Notes under the pieces: model-generated
Told to the model about the DNA's origin: nothing
What the model saw: the letters and a program-made list of their open reading frames with translations, nothing else
Database searches by the model: none
Part shown: positions 33,895-44,321 of the stretch, in pieces
Layout: each line of letters opens with the position of its first letter
Position numbering within the stretch: position 1 is the stretch's first letter
Assembly (NCBI GenBank): GCA_002633005.1
Contig: NMRA01000250.1
Location: 31,534 to 95,533, forward strand
DNA from: Phoronis australis
Taxonomy: Eukaryota; Phoronida; Phoronidae
Length of the DNA stretch: 64,000 nt
Reading direction: 5' to 3'
Made by a program: the position numbers and the translations under genes

Positions 33895-34078
33895 CTCATA
33901 GCCCGACTGAGTTTTTCGTATGTCATCTTTTCGTTGTTTTTTCGCCGACCCCACAGGTTTGCTACTTCGGCCGAGTGCACAAAACGGAAGACGCCTGTTT
34001 TTCGATCCTCCCATTTGATGACTTTGTTAAAGGCGGGATTTTTCAACAAGTCGCGCACGAACTCCCAGAGATGATTAC
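33895..34078 (-). CDS. ELF3-like: ETS gene exon 7 (ETS domain, main part)
   Basis: Begins C-NHLWEFVRDLLKNPAF and continues VIKWEDRKTGVFRFVHSAEV, then ANLWGRRKNNEKMTYEKLSR and AM with a split Arg. The LWEF start, the IKW and VF-x-F strands and the MTYEKLSRAMR recognition helix are diagnostic. The start at 34078 uses the second of two AGs ten bases apart (34090-34089 and 34080-34079), because only that one keeps the frame from exon 6. Donor gtaagt at 33894. Confidence 0.93.
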
Positions 34079-34461
34079 CTTTTGCAGCTAAAAATACGGC
34101 AATCGTTTTAACTATTGTCGGGAGTTGTGGGCGGAGTCAATTTTAGCATGTAAATGAATGGTTTGGCAGCAAATCACGATACTACTCACTGTTGGAAAGG
34201 ATATCATATCATTACCTCTGACTTCAATTTCCCGGAGTGCGAACTGATCGCAACTGCAGGTAAACTGCATAGGGTAATAAGGCTGATTTAATCTCCTTAA
34301 ACTCACTTTTTAAGGATCGCGATGAAAACTCACCACTACTATAGCTGAACTTGTTAATTAATTTTCTGCTTCTGGTTTTGACTCTAATGAATCTCAAAGG
34401 TTTATAAAAGATAAATCAAAGTATTCATTGGCAATAGGCACAATTTTTGATCAACACTCAC

Positions 34462-34635
34462 ATTTTCCGGGGATTCGACCTCTGCGACTTGTTTTTTTAG
34501 GAATAACTGGTTCGTCCTCGTCACTGGTAGTACTTATGGGATAAGGCTGTGGACTGGAAAAATAACTTGGTTGATAGGTGGGGTCCACGTCATCACTGGA
34601 ACATCCACTTCCGCAATCAGATTGGTCGGAAAATA
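34462..34635 (-). CDS. ELF3-like: ETS gene exon 6 (Ser/Pro-rich linker and AT-hook-like motif)
   Basis: Reads FSDQSDCGSGCSSDDVDPTY, a Ser/Pro stretch, DEDEPVIPKK, then TSRRGRIPGK. The RRGRIP core resembles an AT-hook (usual core RGRP), which in ELF3 lies just before the ETS domain and contacts the minor groove. Here Ile sits where Pro is usual, so DNA binding by this motif is uncertain. Acceptor gtttcag, donor gtgagt at 34461. Confidence 0.88.
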
Positions 34636-34897
34636 CTGAAACGAAAAATAATAGGCGCGTGAACAACAAACGCTAGTTTAAGCCACTGTAAACCCGCCCT
34701 CCGTCACGAAAACGAACTTTTGATTTAGACAACTTACAGTTATAAAATTGGACTCAAATTTCCCTTAGAGGTGATTGCAAGGCTTCGAGAGATCTGACAT
34801 AATTACCGCTATGTCTTGAGATCACGCTCTATAGCTTGTCACGTGGTGTCATTTTACGCACGAACTGTCTAGGTAAGAAACAAGTTGAGACCAATTT

Positions 34898-35263
34898 TTG
34901 GAGGTTAGTGGTCTAAATGAAAAGTTCGCTTTTTCGACGGAACACAGGCTTATGGCTGCTTTAAAATGGCTTACAACGCGAGAATCAGAGACTAAATCGC
35001 ATTATTCAAAGTGGTTCTCTATCACTGGAACACAAAACAAAGTGTTCACCAAGTATTTCTTACAGTTTGTTCATAAAGATTTTAATGTTATGTTCATGTC
35101 AAAGCATTTTTCCTTTAGTTTCAAATTTCAAGAAAAAAACGATCTTTCGGCTGCTCGACTCTGCCTCGATTTTTCTCCCACAAAGCAAAGCACATCTCGT
35201 TATTTGTTATGGCAAAATAAAGACGTAGCACATTTCCCTTACGTTAAAAAACGTGATCTTTGA
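34898..35263 (+). other. Unrecognised 121-codon open frame inside an ETS-gene intron
   Basis: The open frame lies on the strand opposite the ETS gene, between exons 6 and 5. The predicted product is Lys/Phe/Ser-rich with no motif I recognise, and no splice sites or promoter are obvious. It may be a chance open frame or a decayed element fragment. Confidence 0.15.
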
Positions 35264-35690
35264 CCTTTGATGTAAGCAAAACTGAGGATTTATGTACTTG
35301 GGAAATGTTCGCTGGTCAATACTTTGAGCACATGGGCACAAATATATTACTAGGGAGGAGAATTTGAATTGTAATGCCAGGAATGGAAAACTTTATCTTT
35401 CGTCTGTGTTTCAAAAATAGTAAATCTGACGATTTTTCTTGAACATTTTACAATATTCAAATAGCTCTCACATTAGCGTCCACAAGAAGTAGATTCGCCA
35501 CCAAGATCTGTTTAAAAGGTGTTCTTTTATGAGTATTCGCGTTCCTGATCCCTTTAAATGTGCACGTTTGTATCAAAAGAGGCATGGAGACAAAACCATT
35601 TCACAAAGTGAAAACCGTTCTGAAGTAAACTGATTTTCATTTTCTTTTTCAAACTCTTTAATAACAATGACCGACAGGTAGTTGACATAC

Positions 35691-35807
35691 CTGTTGGGTA
35701 GCTTTCATAGGATAACGAAACGTTCTCTTGGTGATCCTCCATGAAGCTCAGTTCACCCATGAGATGCGAAGTCTCCATTGTTGGCCAGTAACTCATTTCT
35801 CCAGAAG
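35691..35807 (-). CDS. ELF3-like: ETS gene exon 5 (linker)
   Basis: Reads SGEMSYWPTMETSHLMGELS, then MEDHQENVSLSYESYPT with a split codon. Met/Ser/Glu-rich linker without a recognised domain. Acceptor cttgtag, donor gtatgt; phase 1 at both ends keeps the frame into exon 6. Confidence 0.83.
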
Positions 35808-35943
35808 CTACAAGTATAAAGAGTACATTAGAACAGCGCATTTAACGTTCCTTAAGTCTACAATGTTAACTTTCTGCTGCTGCGTCGTTAGCAAGAATTA
35901 GATTGACTTTCCGCCAAATATCTGATAAAATGCAATAACTCAC

Positions 35944-36063
35944 CGCTTGAGCTGTAACTGTTTTCAGCGTGCGATGAATACGAAGGCGACCAGTACAATG
36001 GTGGCTGAATATCATTCGATACCTGGTCAAGCGAATCGTCAGGTATTGGTTCTTCAAACGTAC
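35944..36063 (-). CDS. ELF3-like: ETS gene exon 4 (linker)
   Basis: Reads TFEEPIPDDSLDQVSNDIQP, then PLYWSPSYSSHAENSYSSS with a split Gly. An acidic then Ser/Tyr-rich stretch, as in transactivation linkers of ESE factors. Acceptor attgtag at 36065-36064 and donor gtgagt at 35943. No fold is predicted by eye. Confidence 0.85.
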
Positions 36064-36376
36064 CTACAATTCAAAGGGATACACAGATTCTCAGTTGCCC
36101 GTTCAACCTGATTGATCTGGCTTGTTCCTGATAGAGACTAGCCGATTCTAAATTCTTTTGATGGGGCTACCCTAATTGTAAATATCTAATAAATAAATAA
36201 ACGAACAAATAAATAAGTTATTTGTTGTACAATTGATATTAAGTATCATAGCAACGAAAGATGGTCCTCCCAACAATAGCACAGAATTGTCACCTCATCA
36301 CTGGACGTCCTTTCCAAATGCTCCTTGACGAAAAAAAGTTATTCGAACATTATTGCTTATGCTTTTGCAAACTTAC

Positions 36377-36619
36377 CAGCAGTGCTTAACAGCAGATCTA
36401 GTTCTGTCTTCAGCAAGTCACCATAGCGTGGCAGATGGTGTTCGAATTCTTTTCTCGACCACTCACAGATCTCTTTTCCGGTGATATTCCGGAACTTGTC
36501 CAATATTTCTTGGGCTTCAGAATCATTCTTTAGAGAATAGGATAACCAGTCGAGTACTTGAGAGCTGGTCCAATTCTCTGGGTACGTAAAGGTCCATCCT
36601 CTAAAAGGTTCCGTGCCAT
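36377..36619 (-). CDS. ELF3-like: ETS gene exon 3 (Pointed/PNT domain)
   Basis: Eighty-one codon equivalents with one whole domain: YPENWTSSQVLDWLSYSL, then FRNITGKEICEWSRKEFEHH, then PRYGDLLKTELDLLL. The WT-x2-x-VLDWL helix and NITG-x-E-x-C turn followed by the EF helix are typical of the SAM-like Pointed domain in ESE-type ETS factors. Acceptor tgttacag, donor gtaagt; phases fit both neighbours. Confidence 0.92.
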
Positions 36620-36773
36620 CTGTAACACAAGTTAAACATCAACGGCTTCGAAATGCGTTGAAGCATACCACCACGAGGAGCACAGTGACATGAGTCCGCG
36701 CACACACCCGTGAACTACACTAGTAGTTGCCTAAAATCAGACTAATAAACCACGATTTCACAACTTTGCTTAC

Positions 36774-36888
36774 CCAGTGCTGCGTCCATGGGTTTCAAAC
36801 TCGCATACGATTTCGATTGTGGTTCGTACATGCTGTCAAACTCGACGCACCTATTCAACGGGTCACGCCACACCGAATCGTCAGTGAA
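36774..36888 (-). CDS. ELF3-like: ETS gene exon 2 (N-terminal region)
   Basis: Thirty-eight codons plus one base: FTDDSVWRDPLNRCVEFDSM and further, ending KPMDAAL with the first base of an Asp codon. The acceptor ttatttcag and donor gtaagc are canonical. No known domain; it precedes the PNT domain as in other ESE proteins. Confidence 0.85.
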
Positions 36889-37209
36889 CTGAAATAACGA
36901 ACCGAAAGTGAAAATGAAACCACCAGAGTTTCTATATACAAAGAACGAGAGGTATGCACAAAGGAAGCAAACATGAAAAGCCAAGGTCTTCCCTGGTAGA
37001 CACGAAACGGTAAATTTCTACTTGGGATGCACAAGCTAGGCGTCTGAACATGACGGTAGTTTATGACACTTATAGGCAGCGCTATGTCTGTGCTCAAACG
37101 GAAAGTGAATAGAACGATTTTCGGGTGAAGAATCTGATCCAAGAAATGATCGTATTTCTTCAGTTACCTCCATAAAACAATTGTGGAAAATTTAGTCCTA
37201 ACTTGTTTT

Positions 37210-37430
37210 ATTAAAGGGACATCCTCGACGAGAAAAGCAATTTCCGATTAAATAGCAGAATTGCAGAATCGTCTCCACTGGCTTCGCAATAGCAGCCGAA
37301 CGCTCTGCCGCTTAGCCAAATCCCACGCGTAAGTGGGTTAGTACTTTAAGGGTAGTGGTAAATAAGCGCGGGTCTTGATTTCATCGAATGCCACTCACAC
37401 AACGGCGAGAATTGGCTATTTGTATAAAAA
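37210..37430 (-). repeat. tRNA-derived SINE-like copy 1
   Basis: On the - strand ggctaagcggcagagcgttc resembles a tRNA D-arm/anticodon region, and aacggcgagaattggc (+ strand, 37398) is shared with 43010-43215. The T-arm is degraded. Confidence 0.45.
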
Positions 37431-37849
37431 ACACAGCAGATTTTGTTATTTTGTAGCTCTGTTCTAAACGAATAACTCCAATAAGTCCAACCCATCCAAC
37501 AATAACCTCAACGCATGCGCTTTTCGGCTGCAAAACCAACAAATGAACATCCCTTTACAAAATAAGATTAAGGGCTTCACATAATAACAATGCATTTCTA
37601 CGGTAAGTCCGTTTTACTCACAAGGCTCACAGTCATAGATAGCAGACGATGCTGTCATATCTTAACGGTGTCGTCCATCAAGTAAAAGAGAGTATGCGAG
37701 TAATCAATTCAACAAAAAAATAAATATTGGAAAAACGCTGCACGTGGTATTAAAAATACAAACTTTAAAAAACACTGGAATGTCTACAGAAATAACGACA
37801 TGAAGGTCAAACTGAAAAATCGATTTAATACTACAGTTGTAAAACTCAC

Positions 37850-37913
37850 TATGTGAAAAGGACTTGATCCTGGTGCGTTGTCCATGTTGGTGTCGTGACG
37901 AGGACTGAGCTTC
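37850..37913 (-). CDS. ELF3-like: ETS gene exon 1 coding (start codon exon)
   Basis: The exon runs 37913 to 37850. The first 28 bases are 5' UTR and the ATG is at 37885-37883, giving MDNAPGSSPFHI, phase 0 at the donor (gtgagt from 37849). The acceptor tttctctgcag ends at 37914, so at least one non-coding exon lies upstream. The next exon continues in frame. Confidence 0.8.
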
Positions 37914-39581
37914 CTGCAGAGAAAAATACGAATTATACCGGACAGCCGACCGAAACAGTTCTAATCACGGTATTCCCACGCGTTCTTAATATAGAAACAT
38001 TAGTCAGAAAACAGGTTGTTACGATTGGCTAAGTTACATAACCACGTGACTATCGCTCTTGTCCAAATAAGAGTGGCCTAGACATACCGGCATTGTGCCT
38101 TTTCGCGGAATTCTTCCGTGTGAGAAAATCATATTCCATGTGCCTTTTCAAAAGCAGACGACAAAGGCTGCAAAATTTCTTTGACAATTTTTTGAATGGT
38201 TGTATTGTTGCCACACACGATCAACGAGTCAACACTGTTAAAACATACAATGAGGTGCTCTAAAGGCTCAGAGCTACTCACCCTTGGTGCAAAGCTGCAC
38301 CGCTATAGGCCAAAAGCCTTGCGCCAACGTGGGTAAAATATGGCCAAATAAAAGCTGACACAAGATTAGTGTCATTAAAAACTACACTTCACCTTGAGTA
38401 AACTAAACTATTTACAGGTGATAAATAAATGGACATTCTATCGTTATTCTCCTGCTCAAGTTGTGGAGCGATTTTTTGCGCCATGAAATATAGCGTCACC
38501 TATCGGCCTCTTTTTTTTTGCGCCGATTCTTCAATTACTCGATCTTCTTTCACACCAACTTATTGGAACTGGTTTCATTTCTTTGCAAGTGTTTAGTATT
38601 TCAATACCAGCAAACCGAATTTCAAAACAATTTTTGCTGATGCGACTGAAGCTGATATCACCTTCCGAGAGATGTCGCAAAAATTTCGAAAATGGCGCGG
38701 GCGCGTCCCACGCGAACTCCTTCCAAAACCACGATAGACTTTTATGTGTTACAAAAAGTGGAGAATTATGCAGGCAAATGTGGTTTATAAGATTGTTTTT
38801 CTCTTAAACGGCTGCAACGGGCAAAGTGAATGTTGGTTGACTCCCAAATTTTGCATGCAACCCCGCCGGTCGTTAACTTTACATGCTGATTTTAATGTCA
38901 CGACGAGATGACGATCATAGCTAACCGGGCGGTGTGAAATTTCAAGGTCTATTGGAACTTGAACACACAGTGGTCCTCAGCTGTATTTTGAAGAAAGTCC
39001 TCATTTACAGCTAAATCTAGTGGCTGGCTAAATGCTAACGTGCTCGGGAATGATGAGAGACAATTGCAATTTTGAATGTGTTAGATGTTACAGCAGTATT
39101 CATGATCTTTTTGCAGACAGACGGAGACGTCACACTACAACGGAATATGGCGGGACGTCGTTCTCCAAACCATTCAATGGAAATGTACACCCAACTACAA
39201 TTTTAGATGTGGGCTGCTCAATCAAGGCTTTGTAAGCCATACAACAAACGACAAGTTAGTCAAACATGTTTGCAAAACTCTCAGGTGCCAAGCGACCAAC
39301 GCAAGAGTTGAGCAATTTCTGACAACCAGTGCAGGTACAGAGTACGTACAATATGTATAATACATTTCGTCTACTGTTTCTGACCAGAGCCGTCACCGGG
39401 TTTGTTTGGTTCTTATGATACTTTTTGAGCATTAGTCTGAACACATCAATGCAATAAAATGCCCAATTTATTAAGTGGTTAGGCTTACTTTCATCTACGC
39501 CTAAGCGATATTAGTCAAGTAAGTAAGTAAAATGTTTATTTTACATCGGTACAGAATAGGTTAACAGCAAAACAATAGCAC

Positions 39582-39738
39582 CAGGGGTGGATCCAGGATT
39601 TTTAGTGGGCGGGGGGCAGGGCAGAGTATTAGCCAGGATTTTGTCCCTCAGACATTTGCACCCCCGAACTGCCAAATGGAATCTAGGAGAGTTTTAGGGG
39701 GGCATGGCCTCCTTGGCCCCCTTCTAAATTCGCCACTG
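39582..39738. mobile_element. hAT-like MITE, copy 2
   Basis: Left end caggggtggatccaggattt; right end ccccttctaaattcgccact then g. The flanks share AGCAC but not a clean eight-base target duplication. Confidence 0.6.
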
Positions 39739-40080
39739 AGCACACTGCTAGTGACTGATATAAAATGAGAAGTTAATGTGTGCAACAGAGGTAGATGGGC
39801 AACGTACAGAAAGTATACAAACATACATGACTTCAAGCATCAAAACACAGTATTTAACAGCGTAGGCTTTGTTGGCATTCACAAGCTTGGCGTACATGGT
39901 GACTTAACTCATTAATAAAGGTATTGAGGTCTTGACAACATCTTATACACTCAGGTAACTTGTTCCATAATGATGCCCCCTGGTGGTGAATAGAATAAAA
40001 TCCATAGGATGTAGTGGTGAACCTTTCAAAAAATGATAACCATTACAGAACCCTATTCCAGACGTGCCGCACAGCCGTGT

Positions 40081-40344
40081 ACATGCGCGCACCCAGCCTA
40101 AGGCATAGGGGGCTCGAGTTTTTCGGTGTGCGTACCTTTTAGTGAAAGAAATCAAATAAAAAAAAACGGGGCCACTAGGTTTAGGCCCACGAATTGTGCA
40201 TCCGCGCCGACTTCCCGTGGGATTTTGTGAATGTTGTTTCGTTTACTCGAACTTTTCAAAGAAGCGGTCCTTTTTGCCCAATTCGCCTAATTGGGGGGCT
40301 CGAATGAGCCCCCCGAGCCCCTCCCCCGGGTGGTGCGCCCATGG
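40081..40344. mobile_element. GC-rich TIR element, copy 2
   Basis: Starts catgcgcgcacccag (from 40082) with gggggctcgagtttttcg just inside, and ends gggggctcgaatgagccccc then gggtggtgcgcccatg. About 260 bases with no transposase. Confidence 0.65.
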
Positions 40345-40776
40345 TGTTTGCAGCCCGGAGCTCTTCTCTTTCGGTGCCGGTAATGCTTCATGAGCGCGGG
40401 GCCGCGTTTATGAGTCAGAATTCACAGATCTTTGAGTCGTGTTCAAAAGTGCGTGAGCTTTGTTGTTCGTGTAGTCTGCGTTCAACGCAAAAACTTTCAG
40501 CCTTCGTTGTTTGTTGTGCGTTCTCGCGGTGATGCAACATGGCGCGCACTGGTCATGCACTCACGTAGGAGAGCACACGGAGAGAATTATTAATTCTAAA
40601 AGACACCATTCTACGTGCAATATTTAACTATTTCATTCGAGATGAGAACAGACACATTGAAAATTTTACAAATCATGATGATTGATAAACAGAAGAAAAA
40701 TGCTCAGCCGATTCAGTATGGTGACGCAAACGCATAGAAGTAGACAAAATTGAATAAAGATAGCGTCAAAACTTAC

Positions 40777-40838
40777 GTCTATCTTCCTGTGGAGTACAGA
40801 GACTGATTGCCAGCGGAACATAAGCGTCCCGTTTTATA
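40777..40838 (-). promoter_or_regulatory. TATA promoter and non-coding first exon, probably of the ETS gene
   Basis: On the - strand TATAAAA lies at 40838-40832. A start site would fall near 40806, and about 30 bases later there is a strong donor (agatagac|gtaagt, exon end 40777). The next acceptor that fits is 37914, just before the ATG exon. A GCGCATGC palindrome about 30 bases upstream of the TATA box resembles half of an NRF1-type site. The assignment to the ETS gene rests on position and splice-site fit. Confidence 0.5.
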
Positions 40839-40859
40839 CTGTTTTTTATCTCTATACAA

Positions 40860-42068
40860 AATGGAGCATGCGCAACAGCCTATAGGGAATTCCCCTTTTT
40901 ATCGTTGAAATGAGCGAAGATTTCATTGGCCAGTCTCGCGTATTCGGTTTAAGTTACTCGCACTCTTTTGTCAACAGTTCGCAATCGAATGTAATCTAGG
41001 ACACCGCCCCGGGACACTGCTTTTTGCTGAAAGTAAATACCATTGTCACGGGACGCTGAGCTAATTATTCGGATCTAAAAAATAACTTGACTGGTAGGCT
41101 TATGAGAAACGGCAAGTCGCTGATGTTTACAAAGATGCGGCAAGAGCGAATTAAAGTTATCCAGGCAGTAAAAACAATTCAAGGCTGCGCGCTTCTAAAC
41201 TCGGGCTTTGACTCCCCAAAACCCGAACAACACCGACCAACAAAAACCGAGCCTGTGGTGCAAATTCCATACAAGGGTCCCCAAAACTAGACACACTCGC
41301 CGAAGATACCCGCTGACCGAACTCCATTGCCTTGACCCAAACTCCAGACCCGAACCATGGATTTTGGATAATTTTGCCTGGTCTTGCGTGACCTCGCCTT
41401 TCTCTAAAGAAACTTGCTGTAAGGAACGCAGCACCCGTTTCAGTAAATAATGTCGAGTTTCGTGCAGGCCAGTTCTGGAAACGTAATACGACCTTATAAC
41501 TGTTCCCATGCCGACTATTTGACAATCACTGTTCAAAAAAGCGATCTGCTACAGAACTGCTGAATCTACAAGCCCCGAAGCAGCGCACTCTACAGGGAGA
41601 AAGTGCACAAAGTCAATTATGCCCATACTCAACTACCTCGGTAATGGAGTTCTGTGCATTCTGTTGGCTGCATGGCACTTCACCGAAGCTAATTATGCAA
41701 TCTAACTCTTTCTATAGAAGGGGCAGAACTATTCTAAAAGGGGGGGTCCTTTTCGACATGTCTCAGTCCATGGAGAAAAATCATGCAAAACCTTACTGCG
41801 CGTACTGGACACGTTTTTGATTTTGTATCTTTTCATTAGCGCCATCCGCACATATATATTGAAGAGTTGCGGGTAGTGCGGGTATTTATCTGAGCAGAAA
41901 CCAATTACCTTGCACAATTAAGCTGAGCACAGCTAAACAATACGTTATGCGTGCTTAGCATGTAATTCCCTACTTGCACCCTTTGGTGGTGTTGCAATGA
42001 TTGATTAGGACACAATGTCCCATTCTAGCATCAAGTTTAACTACGCAAATGGTGAAAGAGTGCAGAAC
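40860..42068. other. Non-coding stretch upstream of the ETS promoter
   Basis: Overlapping open frames on both strands at 41157-41536 have no recognisable similarity. Nothing else was seen. Confidence 0.4.
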
Positions 42069-42216
42069 CATTGTACTGTGGACACAACACTTGGCAAAGT
42101 ATGGCCATTGTACTGTGGACACAACACTTGGCAAAGCATGGCCATTGTACTGTGGACACAACACTTGGCAAAGCATGGCCATTGTTGTGTGGACACAACA
42201 CTTGGCAAAGCATGGT
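42069..42216 (+). repeat. 37-base unit repeated four times
   Basis: The unit is cattgtactgtggacacaac plus acttggcaaagcatggc. Copies 2 and 3 are identical; copies 1 and 4 differ at one to four bases. The several open frames here are by-products of the repeat. Confidence 0.92.
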
Positions 42217-43009
42217 CAATTCGTGCAAGCACTGGACCATGAATAATCAGATGCTCGTAAATTGTCTTGGAAATTACCAGCATCGAGCGCGAAATGACGC
42301 TCAATGTGGGGATTCCATTTACGGGTACTAATTTAAGAGCTGGGCCGACGAAGACAATTACTTGAGAAAGATATGGCAAACAAGGTAGTCATCGGCACAT
42401 CACTTTATAATAACGAGTGTCCAGGGCACACATATTTGCGTTGTTTGATTTGTTATTGACATTGGTTAGAAACAGTCATGTCTATTTAAGTATACGTGCT
42501 GAACAACCAACTATCGGTTTGTACAGATAGCCATGGGTCCCGCGATATTAACAATTTGATGACACGTTAGGTCTGGCTGCCATCTATTCAGAGAGTTCCA
42601 ACTTAAGTGACCTGAGGATGAAAAAGGGGCTAGGTCAGATTCATTTAGCCACGCACTTCAAACACATTCTGATTGGATCATCTTTCATTCTGTTATTTCA
42701 GTTTAAAGCCATGCTAAAACACTTCATTCAGTTGCATGTTGAGACACGGGATCGTATTGCGTTACAGACGGGTGAGAAACTTAAAACTGGGTGAAGCGGT
42801 TGGGCATAGAAAAATTGGACTTCGGGCTAAACTGACGCCCCTGTGTGGGCGTTTTTTCTTATAGGCGCACCAATTTCCCTCATCTCCATTATCTTCACCT
42901 GCCGTCGGTCGCACAGACTAATTTCGCACTCCGAATTTGTTTGAAAGGGAAACGATACAGAAATGAACATTTCATCAACCTTCAAAATTCTTTGAAACAA
43001 TAGTGTCCT
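42217..43009. other. Non-coding stretch
   Basis: Nothing recognised. Confidence 0.4.
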
Positions 43010-43215
43010 AAAGGAATATTACTAGAAAAATGATTTTCAGGCGTAGCAGGAATTCGAACCCGCAACCCCCGCAGTTGCAGCTAAACGCTCTACTTAACCC
43101 CACTCCATGAAATTGCTGATTATCTTACACGTGAAATCACTGGCCTCACTGATTTGAGCGAATGTGGGGAAGACAACGGCGAGAATTGGCGAAAGTTATA
43201 ATTAAATCACAAAAA
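43010..43215 (-). repeat. tRNA-derived SINE-like copy 2
   Basis: On the - strand gtagagcgtttagctgcaac is followed by gcgggttcgaattcctgc (clear T-arm and B-box). The D-arm is shortened and the anticodon stem does not pair, so this is not a functional tRNA gene. Shares aacggcgagaattggc with copy 1. Confidence 0.5.
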
Positions 43216-44070
43216 CAACACGAACGTTGTTGTTTTCTAGGTCTGGTTAAAGCTAATAACTTCAAGAAGTCTCTGAGCACCGCAATAAAACTTATAGATG
43301 GTCCGTTATATTGACATGTACACGACCATCAAATATCTTTCTCCAGGCAGCCTGATTTACACGCAGCGAGTGTCCCACAAACAACTCCCTTTATATGAGT
43401 TTTTAACAATCGTCAAAAGATATACTATTCTTGAGACTCTTCAGGACAAATTGTCCATATCTTGCCACCATAAAGACGTCGGAAATATCGTGTTAGTATA
43501 AATCACCAACAGAGGACTTCAAATTCTCCAAGCTATCATCCTCAATTAGTTTTTTCTATCACAGTATTGGTTGTTTGGGACGCATGTCTTGATTCTGCGT
43601 AATTCGTTGCATGAAAACACTTCGTGACATTCTAGAACTGTTTGAAATTTTGTCTGGTTCACCGCCTCCATATTTGACAATGTGAGAGCTATGAAGTGGC
43701 AATGGGACAAATGCACCAGCCTCCCTCCAGGGACCTCAGAGAAAGGTGTTTAAATACGAAAGACTACATCATTTAAAAATAAGGAAAAACAGGTAAACGT
43801 TGCAAATGATTTCATCATCTGGGTTGCCCTTCGAGAGCTGGAACATTATCGGTTTTATGACCAAAATACATGGGATAGACTTCTTGCAGTTACGAGCTTT
43901 CACGAAAGCTCTAGGACCACATAGTTCGTTGTTTTTGAGACTTTATTACAAATCGACAATTCTCGCCGATGTCTGCTACTCACTCACTGAAATCAAGACG
44001 GGTGACCTTACAAGTTGAAATAGATGTTGCCAATAATAGAGTGGGATTTAGCGCTGACAGCATAGCCCCT

Positions 44071-44321
44071 CATCCGCGCACCCAGCCTTTAACAGGGGGG
44101 GGGGGCTCGAATTTTTGTCGATGTGGACCTTTTGCTGACAAAAAAGCGGGAGGACTAAAAAACGGGGTGCCACCTTCAAAACTGTGAACTGTTCGTCTGC
44201 GCCTTTTAGTGGACTTCTGTCTCGTTTGCTCGGACTTTTTGTTTCTCTGAGGCGGAACTTTTTGCCCACTTCGCCCAATGGGGGGTGGGGCTCGTTCGAG
44301 CCTCCCCTGGGTGCGCGCATG
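44071..44321. mobile_element. GC-rich TIR element, copy 3
   Basis: Starts catccgcgcacccagc and ends ctgggtgcgcgcatg. The internal blocks ctcgaatttttgtcg, cggaactttttgcccact and ggctcgttcgagcctccc match copy 2 in order. Confidence 0.65.

Larger units (their letters stand above)
32349..37885 (-). other. ELF3-like: ESE-type ETS transcription factor gene: overall model
   Basis: Eight coding exons on the - strand (37885-37850, 36888-36774, 36619-36377, 36063-35944, 35807-35691, 34635-34462, 34078-33895, 32439-32349) join with matching phases into 1080 bases, i.e. 359 residues plus stop. Order: short N-terminus, Pointed (PNT/SAM) domain about residues 55-130, Ser/Tyr/Pro-rich acidic linker, AT-hook-like basic stretch near 270, ETS domain about 276-352. 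Only the ESE group (ELF3, EHF, ELF5) has this layout with an ETS domain ending YKFGKN-x-GW at the very C-terminus, and ELF3 is the member with an AT-hook. Human ELF3 is of similar length (371). ESE factors bind GGAA sites, mostly in epithelia. One-to-one orthology with ELF3 is not claimed. Confidence 0.93.
37914..40776 (-). other. First intron of the ETS gene (inferred)
   Basis: About 2.9 kb without recognisable coding sequence. It contains a hAT-like MITE (39582-39738) and a GC-rich TIR element (40081-40344). Additional non-coding exons cannot be excluded. Confidence 0.45.

Noticed and set aside
41157-41536. Overlapping 80-122 codon frames on both strands
   Set aside because: Low-complexity Pro/Arg and Leu/Val shadows of each other with no family match.
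42001-42379. Overlapping open frames with VDTTLGKAWPL-type repeats
   Set aside because: By-products of the four-copy 37-base repeat.
43010-43110. Functional tRNA gene on the - strand
   Set aside because: The T-arm is good, but the D-arm is shortened and the anticodon stem does not pair; sequence is shared with another SINE-like copy at 37210-37430.
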